Shown here: positions 1-8,845 of the stretch, piece after piece
Numbering within the stretch: the first letter of the stretch is position 1
How the letters are laid out: each line of letters begins with the position of its first letter
Origin: Maricaulaceae bacterium EIL42A08
Lineage (GTDB): Bacteria; Pseudomonadota; Alphaproteobacteria; Caulobacterales; Maricaulaceae
Assembly (NCBI GenBank): GCA_024178355.1
Contig: JAMZNZ010000003.1
Coordinates: 202,427-266,426, forward strand
Direction of reading: 5' to 3'
Length of the DNA stretch: 64,000 bases
Position numbers and translations under genes: made by a program
Notes under the pieces: generated by a model
Databases searched by the model: none
The model's input: only the letters and a program-made list of their open reading frames with translations
What the model was told of the DNA's origin: nothing

Positions 1-216
1 ACCGGTAATCCGATCCGTCAGGACGATATCGGGTTCCTCGACGCCTCGGTACGCTGGACGGTCACCGATAATCTCGAGTTCAGCGTGCAGGCTGCAAACC
101 TTCTGGACACCAAGTCTACGGCAAGCCAGCAAATCGATGCGGCAGGGCAGACCTATGCCCGTTCGGTCTTTGTAAACGACCGTCGCTTCGAGTTCGGAAT
201 TCGCTACGACTTCTAA
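1..216 (+). CDS. TonB-dependent receptor, C-terminal fragment
   Basis: The window opens inside a reading frame that ends in TAA at 214-216. The 71 visible residues look like the last strands of an outer-membrane beta-barrel. They include the phrase FSVQAANLLDTK, which resembles the 'v.Nl.D' segment near the end of TonB-dependent receptors, and the C-terminus RFEFGIRYDF ends in the terminal Phe recognised by the Bam machinery. The gene lies just upstream of beta-glucan hydrolases, so it is probably the oligosaccharide importer of this locus; that substrate is inferred from context. The N-terminal plug and start are outside the window. Confidence 0.8.
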   Translation, partial: TGNPIRQDDIGFLDASVRWTVTDNLEFSVQAANLLDTKSTASQQIDAAGQTYARSVFVNDRRFEFGIRYDF

Positions 217-249
217 GAGCGTGTTCTGATTTGAACTCAGACAGACAGG

Positions 250-280
250 AGGGGTAGGCGTTCGCGTCTGCCCCTTTCTG
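250..280 (+). terminator. Hairpin after TonB-dependent receptor
   Basis: AGGGGTAGGCG, a TTCG loop, then CGTCTGCCCCT (250-275) forms an 11-bp stem with two G-U type pairs, followed by TTCTG. It sits 34 bases after the receptor stop codon and fits a Rho-independent terminator or attenuator before the GH3 gene. The T-tract is short, so termination may be partial. Confidence 0.55.
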
Positions 281-429
281 CTTCAGGCATCCTCCCGTGC
301 CCAATCAGTGGGGCGGTCGAGAGTGTCGCGGTGCGTTTGGCACCGCATCCTTCTAGACTTGCGGTTCTACGGCGTTGTGCCCTCGACCGGGCCGGGCTTT
401 CCCGGCATCAGGCCCTCATGGAGACCCAC

Positions 430-3012
430 ATGAAGACCCTTTCTTCCAAATTCAACGCGCTCTTCACGACTGCTTCGGTCTGCGTTCTGGCGCTGGCGGC
501 ATGCGCTCCGGATGAGGATGCCGCGCCAGCTTCATCCCGAAACGATGCGCAGACGTCATCTGACGTCCAAAGCACGGCCATTACAGTGTCCAACGGCACC
601 AGCAGTGTCGTGGTAGATCCGGCCAACTGGCCGGAAGGTCAGTCCGGCGTGGCCCGCGACCCGGACGTCGAGGCTTTTGTTGCCGATCTGGTGTCGCGCA
701 TGAGCGTTGAAGAAAAAGTCGGTCAGGTTCTGCAAGCCGATATCTCCGAAGTTACACCGGAGCTGGCTCAGCAGTATAATCTTGGCTCTGTCCTCAACGG
801 CGGAAATTCCGGGCCTTACAACAATAACTTCGCGCCACCATCCGACTGGCTGCAGTTGGCGGACGAGTATTATGTGGCCTCCACCGACACCTCAGATGGC
901 GGCGTCGGCATTCCCATAATCTGGGGTACGGACGCGGTGCACGGCCACTCCAACATTGTTGGGGCCACGCTCTTTCCCCACAATATCGGGCTGGGCGCAG
1001 CGAACAGTCCCGAGCTGATGTATCAGATTGGCGAAATCACCGCGCTTGAGATTCGGGCCACGGGCCAGGACTGGACGTTTGCTCCGACCCTGGCTGTTGT
1101 TCAGAACGATACCTGGGGGCGGACATATGAGGGGTTCTCCGAGCGTCCGGAAATCGTCGCCAATCTCAGCGCGCCGCTGGTGGAAGGCCTGCAGGGCGCG
1201 GCCGACACCGATGAGTTTCTGAATGGCCCCCACATCGTGTCGACGGCCAAGCACTGGGTTGGCGATGGTGGCACCTATCTGGGCCGAGACCAGGGCGATA
1301 ACCGAGCCAGCGAAGCAGACATGCGCGACATTCATGCGGCGGGCTATCCGCCAGCGATTGCTGCGGGTGTACAGACGGTGATGGCCTCGTTTAATTCCTG
1401 GCATGGCGTGAAGATGCACGGCAATGGAGCCATGCTTCAGGACGTGCTGGTCGACCGGATGGGCTTTGATGGTTTTGTCGTGGGCGACTGGGAAGGCCAT
1501 GGACAGATTGCCGGCTGCACCAATGAGGACTGTCCTCAGGCCCTGATCGCCGGTGTCGATATGTATATGGCTTCCGGTAGCTGGCAGGAGCTCTACTACT
1601 CGCTACTCGAAGACGTGCAGGACGGGACCGTCCCGATGGAGCGTCTGGACGAGGCTGTGACGCGCATCCTGCGTGTAAAGGCCCGCGCTGGCCTGTTTGA
1701 AGGCCTTGCCCCGTCTGAGCGCCCGCAGGCCGGTGACTTTGACCTTCTGGGCCATCCCGATCACCGCGCCGTGGCCCGTGAGGCTGTGCGTAGCTCGCTG
1801 GTTCTTCTGAAGAATGACACTGGACTGCTCCCGCTCGACCCGAGCCTGAATATCCTTATGGCTGGCGACGGCGCCGATAATATCGGCAAGCAGTCGGGCG
1901 GCTGGACGATCAACTGGCAGGGTGATGGCCACAGCAATGACGTCTTCCCCGGTGGCCAGTCCATCTATGACGGCTTTGTCGATGCGGTTGCCGGGTCTGG
2001 TGGCTCTGTAGCCTTGAGCGAAGATGGCTCCTACACCGAGCGTCCCGATGTGGCGGTCGTCGTGTTTGGCGAAGATCCCTATGCGGAGTTTGTCGGTGAT
2101 CAGGAGTTTGTGAACTTCCCGGATGAACGCGGCCTCAATCTTCTGCGCCAGTACCAGGCCGATGGCATCCCGACGCTGGCGATTTTCCTGTCAGGCCGTC
2201 CGCTCTGGATGAACCGCGAGCTTAATGCGTCAGATGCTTTCGTCGCGGCCTGGCTTCCAGGCTCTGAAGGTGGCGGTGTGGCAGACGTATTGGTGGGCAA
2301 TGCCGAGGGCGCAGCGCGCCACGATTTCGTTGGCCAACTCTCCTATTCCTGGCCGCAGCGCGCCGACCAGACGGTCCTGAATCCCCATGATGAGGGCTAT
2401 GATCCGCTCTTTGCTTATGGCTATGGCCTGAGCTACGCTGAACCCGGTGAACCGGTGGGTGAGCTCAGCGAAGAGAGCGGTCTGACTGAAAGCGATGCTG
2501 GCACGGCCACGGCCTTGATGACCAACGGCCGCGTCGCAGCCGGGATGGAGCTGGCTCTGGTGTCCGGTGACGAGCGTGTTGCTGTCAGTGGCCCTGATGC
2601 TGCGATCGGTGACACGTCTATCGCCATCACCCTCGACGATCGTGACGTGCAGGATGACAGCCGTCGCGTGAACTGGACCGCTGAAGCCGGCTTCCAGATC
2701 ACTGGCGAAGCCATGTCGCTCGATGCAAGTCAGCTCCTGCAGATATCATATCAGGTCACCGAGCGTGGCGAAGGTCCCGTGACGGTGTCTGTTGGCGGTG
2801 CCGCGATCGACATCACAGCGGGCATTCGACTGGCGGAGGGCAAGGGCTGGCGCTCCGGTGTCATTGCGATGTCCTGCTTTGCTGATGCTGGCGCAGACCT
2901 CAGTGCCGTTGATATGCCGTTTGCAATGACGGGCCCGGCCGGGCTTGAGTTCTGGGTTGATGATGTCTCGGTCGGCGGTGAAGCCACTGACGACATGACC
3001 TGCGAGCTGTAA
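430..3012 (+). CDS. Lipoprotein GH3 exo-beta-glucosidase / glucan glucohydrolase
   Basis: An 860-residue family GH3 glycosidase, probably releasing glucose from beta-1,3- or mixed-linked glucan oligosaccharides outside the inner membrane. The ATG at 430 is chosen because GGAG lies at 420-423 and it gives a lipoprotein signal peptide ending in LAAC; the frame stays open upstream to 331. The N-terminal (beta/alpha)8 domain carries the KHWVGDGG substrate-binding motif and the nucleophile region GFVVGDWEG (Asp353). An alpha/beta-sandwich domain follows, then an extra C-terminal domain of roughly 220 residues with a beta-rich look, as in ExoP-type glucohydrolases. Neighbours are beta-glucan enzymes. 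Linkage specificity cannot be read from sequence. Confidence 0.9.
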   Translation: MKTLSSKFNALFTTASVCVLALAACAPDEDAAPASSRNDAQTSSDVQSTAITVSNGTSSVVVDPANWPEGQSGVARDPDVEAFVADLVSRMSVEEKVGQVLQADISEVTPELAQQYNLGSVLNGGNSGPYNNNFAPPSDWLQLADEYYVASTDTSDGGVGIPIIWGTDAVHGHSNIVGATLFPHNIGLGAANSPELMYQIGEITALEIRATGQDWTFAPTLAVVQNDTWGRTYEGFSERPEIVANLSAPLVEGLQGAADTDEFLNGPHIVSTAKHWVGDGGTYLGRDQGDNRASEADMRDIHAAGYPPAIAAGVQTVMASFNSWHGVKMHGNGAMLQDVLVDRMGFDGFVVGDWEGHGQIAGCTNEDCPQALIAGVDMYMASGSWQELYYSLLEDVQDGTVPMERLDEAVTRILRVKARAGLFEGLAPSERPQAGDFDLLGHPDHRAVAREAVRSSLVLLKNDTGLLPLDPSLNILMAGDGADNIGKQSGGWTINWQGDGHSNDVFPGGQSIYDGFVDAVAGSGGSVALSEDGSYTERPDVAVVVFGEDPYAEFVGDQEFVNFPDERGLNLLRQYQADGIPTLAIFLSGRPLWMNRELNASDAFVAAWLPGSEGGGVADVLVGNAEGAARHDFVGQLSYSWPQRADQTVLNPHDEGYDPLFAYGYGLSYAEPGEPVGELSEESGLTESDAGTATALMTNGRVAAGMELALVSGDERVAVSGPDAAIGDTSIAITLDDRDVQDDSRRVNWTAEAGFQITGEAMSLDASQLLQISYQVTERGEGPVTVSVGGAAIDITAGIRLAEGKGWRSGVIAMSCFADAGADLSAVDMPFAMTGPAGLEFWVDDVSVGGEATDDMTCEL

Positions 3013-3025
3013 CCGGGTTGGAGCA

Positions 3026-3067
3026 GCGCTCCTTTCGTGCGCCGTGATTGGCAGACGAAAGGAGCGC
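3026..3067 (+). terminator. Strong hairpin after GH3
   Basis: A perfect 13-bp inverted repeat, GCGCTCCTTTCGT (3026-3038) and ACGAAAGGAGCGC (3055-3067), with a 16-base loop lies 14 bases after the GH3 stop codon. No T-run follows, so it may be a mRNA 3' end stabiliser rather than a classic intrinsic terminator. It separates the GH3 unit from the GH17 unit. Confidence 0.55.
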
Positions 3068-3115
3068 ATCGTCAACGCACCGCCTGCGAATGGAATAAAA
3101 ACCCCTCTGGACAAG

Positions 3116-3135
3116 TAATGACATCGTTGTCATTA
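3116..3135 (+). promoter_or_regulatory. LacI-type operator upstream of GH17 pair
   Basis: TAATGACATCGTTGTCATTA has perfect 8-base inverted arms around a central TCGT, with the central CG typical of LacI/GalR-family operators. It lies 49 bases before the first GH17 start. Related half-sites occur at 6213, 7331 and 8846. The likely ligand is the LacI-type protein encoded at 5147; binding is inferred. Confidence 0.7.
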
Positions 3136-3184
3136 GTGCGAGCAGGGCGAATAAACCGCCCAGTCCATGCCATGGGAGTATCAG

Positions 3185-4087
3185 ATGTCGAACCCTTATA
3201 ACCGCAAGCTGGCCCTGTCTGGCCTTGATATGAGCCGGATTGACGAGCCGTCGATGGGGTCGATTATCGAAGAGGTCGTAACTGACAAGCTCCATGGTCT
3301 GGCCTTTAGTCCCTATGTGGATGGCCAGGACAATATGACCGAGGTAAGCGCCGATCAGATCCGTGAGCGCATGGCCATGCTAGCACCCCATACCAGGTGG
3401 ATCCGTACGTTTTCCTGTACTCGTGGCAATGAATTGAGCCCGGGCGTTGCTCAGGAGCTGGGCCTGAAAACCATGGTTGGTGTCTGGATTGATGACGATC
3501 TGGAGCACAATGAAGAAGAGCTTGCCAACGGGCTGGAGATCGCCAAGCGCGGCGAGGCCGGCATTCTCGCCATTGGCAATGAGGTCATGCTGCGCGAGGA
3601 AATCTCGGAAGACCAGCTCATTGCCTATATCGAGCGCGCCAAGGCCGAGCTGAAAGAAGCGGGCGTGGACGTACCGGTGGGCTACGTGGACGCCTACTTC
3701 CTGTTTGAAAACCATCCGCGTGTGGCTGATGCCTGTGATGTGGTGCTGGTCAATTGCTATCCCTTCTGGGAGGGCTACCCGATCGAGCATGCCAATATCT
3801 ATATGCGTGAAATGTATCGCCGGGCCCAGAATGTGGCCAAGGGCAAGAAGGTTATCATTGCCGAAACCGGCTGGCCCAATATCGGCACGGCAGATCGCGG
3901 AGCGGTTCCATCGCGCGCCAACGCCATGAAATACTTCATCGATGCGGTGCGCTGGACCGATGAAGAGGGCATCGAGCTTTTCTACTTCGCCGGTTTTGAT
4001 GAAGCCTGGAAAATCGCCAAGGAAGGCGATGTTGGGGCCTATTGGGGCCTCTGGGACAAGGATGGCAATCCGAAATACTTCGCCTGA
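3185..4087 (+). CDS. GH17 beta-1,3-glucanase-like protein (first of pair)
   Basis: A 300-residue family GH17 (beta/alpha)8 enzyme acting on beta-1,3-glucans. The ATG at 3185 is preferred over 3167 because GGGAG sits at 3174-3178. Both catalytic glutamates are visible: the acid/base in LAIGNEVM (Glu133) and the nucleophile in IIAETGWP (Glu227). No signal peptide is seen, so it probably acts in the cytoplasm on imported laminari-oligosaccharides, as a hydrolase or transglycosylase. Its stop codon overlaps the next GH17 start (TGATG), giving translational coupling. A perfect LacI-type operator lies upstream. Confidence 0.88.
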   Translation: MSNPYNRKLALSGLDMSRIDEPSMGSIIEEVVTDKLHGLAFSPYVDGQDNMTEVSADQIRERMAMLAPHTRWIRTFSCTRGNELSPGVAQELGLKTMVGVWIDDDLEHNEEELANGLEIAKRGEAGILAIGNEVMLREEISEDQLIAYIERAKAELKEAGVDVPVGYVDAYFLFENHPRVADACDVVLVNCYPFWEGYPIEHANIYMREMYRRAQNVAKGKKVIIAETGWPNIGTADRGAVPSRANAMKYFIDAVRWTDEEGIELFYFAGFDEAWKIAKEGDVGAYWGLWDKDGNPKYFA

Positions 4088-5040
4088 TGTTTGGCCTGTT
4101 TACTCACCGTCGCGGCTTTGCGCCCGACTATGCGCCGGCCATTTGCTACTCGGGTTATCGTGAGGGGCAGAGCCCGCCATCGGGCATCTTCCCGAGCTAT
4201 GAAGAGGTTCGCGAGGACCTCCTCATTCTGGCTCAGCACTGGCGTTACTTGCGCATCTATGACTGCACCACCCATGCCGATCTTGTGCTGGAGGTCATCC
4301 GCAAGGAGAAGCTTCCGCTTCAGGTCATGTTGGGCATGGGTCTGCAGGCTGAAGTGAACAATCCTGACTGCCCGTGGGGCGCGGACTATCCAAAGCGGGT
4401 TCTGAAGCAAAATCGGCGGTCCAACGAGGCTGAACTCCGCAAGATCATCGAGCTGTCCAGACGCTATCGCGACGAAGTGCTGGCGCTGTCGATTGGCAAT
4501 GAGGCAAGCGTGGACTGGAATGACCACATGGTCCCCGTGTCACGACTGGTGCATTTTGCAAAGACACTCCAGCACAAGGCCCGACACCCGGTCACGTTTT
4601 GCGAGAATTATGTGCCTTGGGCGGACAAGCTTCAGCCGCTGGTGCCTTATCTGGATGTGATCAGCGTGCACACCTATCCGGTGTGGGAATACAAATCGAT
4701 TGATGAGGCGCTGGCCTATACCCAGGACAATTATAACAGCGTCAGGGATCGATACCCTCACAAGCCGGTCATCATCACCGAGGCGGGCTGGACTACGACG
4801 GCGAATGGCCGGGGCATAGAGCCGGAAAACGCCAATGTGGCGCTGCAGGAGATCTACTTTCAGCAGCTGACAGCCTGGGCGGATGAGAACCAGATTCTGA
4901 CCTTCGTGTTTGAAGCCTTTGATGAGCCCTGGAAGGGTTCAGATGAACCGGATGAACCGGAAAAGCACTGGGGCCTGTTTACAGTGGATCGCAAGCCCAA
5001 GCCGGTCGTGGCCAAACGCTTCGCCCATCTGCTTGATTGA
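4087..5040 (+). CDS. GH17 beta-1,3-glucanase-like protein (second of pair)
   Basis: A 317-residue GH17 family member beginning one base inside the stop of the preceding GH17 gene. The catalytic pair is kept: acid/base in LSIGNEAS (Glu139) and nucleophile in IITEAGWT (Glu232). It is clearly diverged from its neighbour, so the two are old paralogues or separate subfamilies rather than a recent duplication. It has no signal peptide. The tight overlap suggests the two products act together, possibly as a hydrolase/glucanosyltransferase pair or a complex. This role is inferred; the fold and catalytic residues are visible. Confidence 0.85.
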   Translation: MFGLFTHRRGFAPDYAPAICYSGYREGQSPPSGIFPSYEEVREDLLILAQHWRYLRIYDCTTHADLVLEVIRKEKLPLQVMLGMGLQAEVNNPDCPWGADYPKRVLKQNRRSNEAELRKIIELSRRYRDEVLALSIGNEASVDWNDHMVPVSRLVHFAKTLQHKARHPVTFCENYVPWADKLQPLVPYLDVISVHTYPVWEYKSIDEALAYTQDNYNSVRDRYPHKPVIITEAGWTTTANGRGIEPENANVALQEIYFQQLTAWADENQILTFVFEAFDEPWKGSDEPDEPEKHWGLFTVDRKPKPVVAKRFAHLLD

Positions 5041-5051
5041 ACAATTAGCCG

Positions 5052-5070
5052 CATGATTTTGAAAATCATG
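5052..5070. repeat. Perfect palindrome between GH17 and lacI-type gene
   Basis: CATGATTTT-G-AAAATCATG is a 9-bp perfect inverted repeat with a 1-base centre, 12 bases after the GH17 stop and 77 bases before the regulator start. It lacks the CG centre of LacI operators and has no T-tract. It could be an operator for another regulator or a weak transcript end. Confidence 0.4.
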
Positions 5071-5146
5071 GCGTTATAAGCGGGTTGCTATTTCCCTACT
5101 CGCAGGTCAGATATAAGCAGTAGAGCTGCGTATCGGCAAAAAGACC

Positions 5147-6169
5147 ATGGCAACAATTATCGACGTCGCAAACCGGGCAGGGGTCTCAATCAAGACCGTG
5201 TCGCGGGTCATGAATAACGCAAAGAATGTGCGCGCCAATACCGCTGAGCGCGTCCGCGACGCGATTCGTGAGCTCAATTATCAGCCGAGCACCGCCGCGC
5301 GCGAGCTGCGCAGTGGGCGCTCGCGCTTCATCGGCATGCTGTTCTCTGACCCGTCCAGTGGCTTCCAGGCGAAGCTTCACCACGCCGCCCTCGAGGCGTG
5401 TAGCGAAGCGGGCTATTTCCTGGCCGCGGGTCTTTTTGACGAATCGTCTCCCGACTGGAGCCAGCAATTTAAAGACTTCCAGCGGCGCACCCGATCCGAC
5501 AATGTTGTGCTGGTCCCACCGCTGTGCGATTCCGAGGCGCTCCGACAGGAACTGGCCAGTCATGAGATTGCCGCGGTCGTCATTTCGCCGAGCGCATCTT
5601 TTGCCGATGCCCACACGGTACGCATGGACGATTATGGGGCCGCGCGTGAAATCACGCAGCACCTTCTGGATCTGGGGCATACGCGACTTGGTCACCTGAC
5701 AGGTCCGGTGGGTCACACCGCCTCGGTTCAGCGCCGCGCCGGGTTTGAGGATGCGATCAAGGACCACCCGTCCGCCGAAGTGCGTGAGGACTGGATCAAG
5801 CCTGGCCAGTTCCGTTTCAAGGAAGCTGTCGCATCGGCTGAGGCCATGCTGTCTGGTCCTGACCGTCCTACCGCCATTTTTGCTGCGAACGATGATACCG
5901 CTGCGGCTGTGTGTTTCACCGCGGCACGTCTGGGCTTGCGGGTTCCCGATGACCTGTCTGTGGCCGGGTTTGATGATGTGCCGATCGCCACAACAATGTG
6001 GCCGCCCCTGACCACAATCGCCCAACCGTTTGAAGCGATGGCCAGAGCGATGGTCGAGCTGATTTCTGAAACGCCGACCGGTCCAGGTCAGTCCTGGGAG
6101 CCCAGAACCATGACCATCGGCCATGAATTGAAGGTTCGGGCGTCGACGTCGCCGCCTTCGAAGGCCTGA
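5147..6169 (+). CDS. LacI/GalR-family transcriptional regulator
   Basis: A 340-residue LacI-family regulator. Residues 1-55 hold the helix-turn-helix and hinge (MATIIDVANRAGVSIKTVSR, then the YQPSTAARELRSGRS hinge), followed by a periplasmic-binding-protein-like sensor domain ending with FDDVPIATTMWPPLTTI, typical for the family. It lies in the middle of the beta-glucan locus and is the natural candidate for the repeated TGACA-CG operators found before the GH17, GH16, symporter and GH3 genes. The effector is probably a glucose or laminari-oligosaccharide derivative; that is inferred from context only. Confidence 0.92.
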   Translation: MATIIDVANRAGVSIKTVSRVMNNAKNVRANTAERVRDAIRELNYQPSTAARELRSGRSRFIGMLFSDPSSGFQAKLHHAALEACSEAGYFLAAGLFDESSPDWSQQFKDFQRRTRSDNVVLVPPLCDSEALRQELASHEIAAVVISPSASFADAHTVRMDDYGAAREITQHLLDLGHTRLGHLTGPVGHTASVQRRAGFEDAIKDHPSAEVREDWIKPGQFRFKEAVASAEAMLSGPDRPTAIFAANDDTAAAVCFTAARLGLRVPDDLSVAGFDDVPIATTMWPPLTTIAQPFEAMARAMVELISETPTGPGQSWEPRTMTIGHELKVRASTSPPSKA

Positions 6170-6212
6170 AAGTTTTTGAGATTAGAACTGGATCGGCAAG
6201 GTGCGACCGTTT

Positions 6213-6227
6213 TGACAACGGTGGACA
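6213..6227 (+). promoter_or_regulatory. LacI-type operator upstream of GH16
   Basis: TGACAACGGTGGACA matches the left arm (TGACA) and central CG of the perfect operator at 3116, with a degenerate right arm (TGGACA). It lies 93 bases before the GH16 start and overlaps a TTGACA that could serve as a -35 element, a position suited to repression. Confidence 0.5.
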
Positions 6228-6319
6228 TTTTGTTTGACAGGCTTCGCGCGACTGGTGTCTTCTTCCGCAATAACGGACCGCTCTAAAAAAAATTTGCGGC
6301 CGCCAGGGAGGACATCGCG

Positions 6320-7321
6320 ATGAGAATTCCAGGGCGTTTTGCGCTTTTGGCATCGGCTTGCGCCGTCGCAGGGCTGGGGTCAGCCTGCAGCCAGGCTTCC
6401 GACACTGAGGATCATGATGATGCCACCGGCTGGCAGCTGGTCTGGGCCGATGAGTTTGACGGCGATGCGCTCGATGACAGCCGCTGGAACCGCGAGCATG
6501 ACTGCTGGGGTGGCGGTAATGAAGAGCGCCAGTGCTACCTGCCGCGCGAGGAAAACGCCCGCGTTGAAGACGGTCGCCTGATCATCGAGGCGCATTTCGA
6601 AGAAGCCACGGGCCCGGCCCTGCCGGAGCGTCTCTGGCAAACCGAAGCGGACCGAACCAACACCAATACCCAGCCTTTCACCTCTGGCCGGATCAATACC
6701 AGGGGCAAGGGCGACTGGACCTATGGCCGAATCGAAGTGCGCGCGCGCCTTCCGGAAGGTCAGGGTACCTGGCCGGCGATCTGGATGCTGCCAACTGATA
6801 ATGTCTATGGCGGTTGGGCGCTGTCCGGTGAGATCGATATTCTTGAAGCAGTCAATCTCGGTGCGGTGTGCCTGGAGTGCGAAGACGGTGTTGAGAACCG
6901 CATGTTTGGGACGCTCCATTTCGGCGGGGCCTGGCCCCATAACCAGTATCAGAACCGCCGCCGCACCCTTCCTGTTGGCGAAGATGGCGACCAGATCTGG
7001 CATGAGTTTGCGATCGAGTGGAGCGAGGGCCGCGTGGAGTGGTTCCTCGATGGAGAGAGCTACGGCTATCTCACCCCGGAACACTGGAATACCCAGTCTG
7101 AAGTGGCTGAGGCTCAGGATAATCCCAACGCGCCGTTCGATCAGCGTTTCCACCTGATTTTGAACCTCGCCATTGGTGGCCATCTGGCCGAAAGCCACAC
7201 GGCAGGCGGCCTTGATATGACGGGCTACCCCAAGCAATTCGAGATCGACTATGTGCGCGTCTATGAGTGCGCCGGTGACGCCACCGCCGTGGCCTGCCGC
7301 CACGATGCCGACGACGCATAA
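6320..7321 (+). CDS. GH16 endo-beta-1,3-glucanase (laminarinase)
   Basis: A 333-residue family GH16 enzyme that cuts beta-1,3-glucan chains internally. The catalytic motif GEIDILEAV is present (Glu171 nucleophile, Asp173, Glu176 acid/base), with the WADEFDG start of the jelly-roll domain at about residue 44 and the family-typical LNLAIGG segment near the C-terminus. The N-terminus (MRIPGRFALLASACAVAGLG) is a signal peptide; SAC follows, but the -3 residue is Gly, so lipidation is doubtful. RBS is AGGGAGG at 6305-6311. It is probably the extracytoplasmic depolymerase that feeds oligosaccharides to the receptor. Confidence 0.9.
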   Translation: MRIPGRFALLASACAVAGLGSACSQASDTEDHDDATGWQLVWADEFDGDALDDSRWNREHDCWGGGNEERQCYLPREENARVEDGRLIIEAHFEEATGPALPERLWQTEADRTNTNTQPFTSGRINTRGKGDWTYGRIEVRARLPEGQGTWPAIWMLPTDNVYGGWALSGEIDILEAVNLGAVCLECEDGVENRMFGTLHFGGAWPHNQYQNRRRTLPVGEDGDQIWHEFAIEWSEGRVEWFLDGESYGYLTPEHWNTQSEVAEAQDNPNAPFDQRFHLILNLAIGGHLAESHTAGGLDMTGYPKQFEIDYVRVYECAGDATAVACRHDADDA

Positions 7322-7330
7322 CGGCTCAAA

Positions 7331-7346
7331 ATAACAACGATAAAGG
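7331..7346 (+). promoter_or_regulatory. Weak LacI-type half operator before the symporter gene
   Basis: ATAACAACGATAAAGG keeps the ACA-A-CG core of the locus operators but the right arm is poor and it overlaps the ribosome-binding AAAGG of the symporter gene. It is listed because of its position; on its own it would not be convincing. Confidence 0.3.
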
Positions 7347-7356
7347 CAGCTGATTT

Positions 7357-8805
7357 ATGACCGAAGCTCAAAGCATGACCCGGCCCGAAGACCGCGTCTC
7401 CTTCCTTCATCGGCTCGCCTATGGCTCGGGTGCCTTTGCCAATAATCTGCTGGCCGGTGCCATTGTCGGCATGATCGTTTTGCTGAACGAGAATCTCGGC
7501 GTCAGCCTTGTCATGCTTGGGGTCATAACTGCTCTGCCGCGCCTTTTTGATGCGGTGACGGACCCAATCGTTGGCTACATCTCTGACAATTTCAAATCGC
7601 GTTGGGGGCGCCGCCGCCCCTTTATCTTTGTTGGCGCAATTCTGGTGGGCATCAGCTTCTTTGCCCTCTGGCAATTCCCTGACGGTATGGAGCCGGGCTT
7701 TTACGTGTGGTGGTACACGATCGGCTCGATCATCTTCTTCCTGGCGTACACGATTTATGCGACGCCCTGGGTGGCGCTCGGGTATGAGCTGACGCCGGAC
7801 TATGACCAGCGTACACTTCTGATGGGCACTCAGAACTTCATTGGCCAGCTCGCCTTCTTCCTGCCGCCCTTCATGCTCGTGATCGCAAAGCAGTCAGAGT
7901 GGTTTGACAATCCGATTGATGGCGCGCGCCTTGTGGCCCTTGGGGTCGGTGTTGTCGTCATCGTTTGCGGCACGATCCCCGCAATTTTCCTGCGCGAGCG
8001 GCTTGCTGAAGTTGCGGCTGAGGAGAACAAGCCAAAGCCTAGCCTTTTGGCCGAAATTCGCGGCTTCCTAAGCTCGATGGGACAGGCGCTCAGCTTCGTG
8101 CCATTTCTGAAGGTCTGCTTCATCACCTTCCTGGTGTTCAATGGCTTCATCCTGATCGCCAGTTATATTTACTGGGTGCTGAGCTATTACGTGTATGCGG
8201 GCAATACCGAGGCCGGTGCCGAAATGGCGGCCCTGGTTGCGTCGGTCGGGACGTTCTCGACATTCGGCGTTGTGGCGTTTGTGACCTGGCTTGCGTCCCG
8301 AATCGGTCAAAAGCGAACCTTCGTGATTGCCATCGGTCTGGCGATCTTGGGCTATGCGATGAAGACATTCGCCTATAACCCGGATTATCCTTGGCTGATC
8401 CTGATCCCGGCACCGCTCATGGCGTTTGGCCTGGGCTCTCTTTTCACGCTCATGCCGTCGATGATGGCTGACATTGTCGATCAGGACGAGCTACGCACCG
8501 GCCAGCGCCGAGAGGGCATGTTTGCCTCGATTTTCTGGTGGGTGGTCAAGCTGGGGCAATCCGTTGCCGCAATGGCCGGAGCGTGGCTCCTTGCCAGCAC
8601 GGGTCTTGATGCCAGCCTCGGCGGCGATCAGAGCGACGCGACTCTTCTGATGCTTCGCGTCTATGATATCGGCTTGCCGATCCTGCTCTACGGCCTCGCC
8701 ATTGGCATTGTCCTGACGCTCAACGTCTCCAGGGAAAAATCCGCCGCCGTGCGCGCTCAGCTGGAAGAGCGCCGCGGGACTCCAGACGCCATACCGGCTG
8801 AATAA
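7357..8805 (+). CDS. GPH-family glycoside:cation symporter (MFS)
   Basis: A 482-residue polytopic inner-membrane transporter of the glycoside-pentoside-hexuronide type. It shows the family motif around RLFDAVTDPIVGYISDN followed by SRWGRRRPF in the first cytoplasmic loop, and about 12 hydrophobic spans. It probably moves glucose oligomers such as gentiobiose or laminaribiose from the periplasm with a cation. It starts 35 bases after the GH16 stop and is followed by a leaderless GH3, so import followed by cytoplasmic hydrolysis is the simplest reading. The exact sugar is not determinable. Confidence 0.87.
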   Translation: MTEAQSMTRPEDRVSFLHRLAYGSGAFANNLLAGAIVGMIVLLNENLGVSLVMLGVITALPRLFDAVTDPIVGYISDNFKSRWGRRRPFIFVGAILVGISFFALWQFPDGMEPGFYVWWYTIGSIIFFLAYTIYATPWVALGYELTPDYDQRTLLMGTQNFIGQLAFFLPPFMLVIAKQSEWFDNPIDGARLVALGVGVVVIVCGTIPAIFLRERLAEVAAEENKPKPSLLAEIRGFLSSMGQALSFVPFLKVCFITFLVFNGFILIASYIYWVLSYYVYAGNTEAGAEMAALVASVGTFSTFGVVAFVTWLASRIGQKRTFVIAIGLAILGYAMKTFAYNPDYPWLILIPAPLMAFGLGSLFTLMPSMMADIVDQDELRTGQRREGMFASIFWWVVKLGQSVAAMAGAWLLASTGLDASLGGDQSDATLLMLRVYDIGLPILLYGLAIGIVLTLNVSREKSAAVRAQLEERRGTPDAIPAE

Positions 8806-8845
8806 ACAGCCAAGATTGGCGTGCGGCACGGGTTGAAACTCAAAA

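Noticed and set aside
331..429. Longer N-terminus for the first GH3
   Set aside because: It would bury the lipoprotein signal peptide; ATG 430 has a ribosome-binding site and a proper signal sequence.
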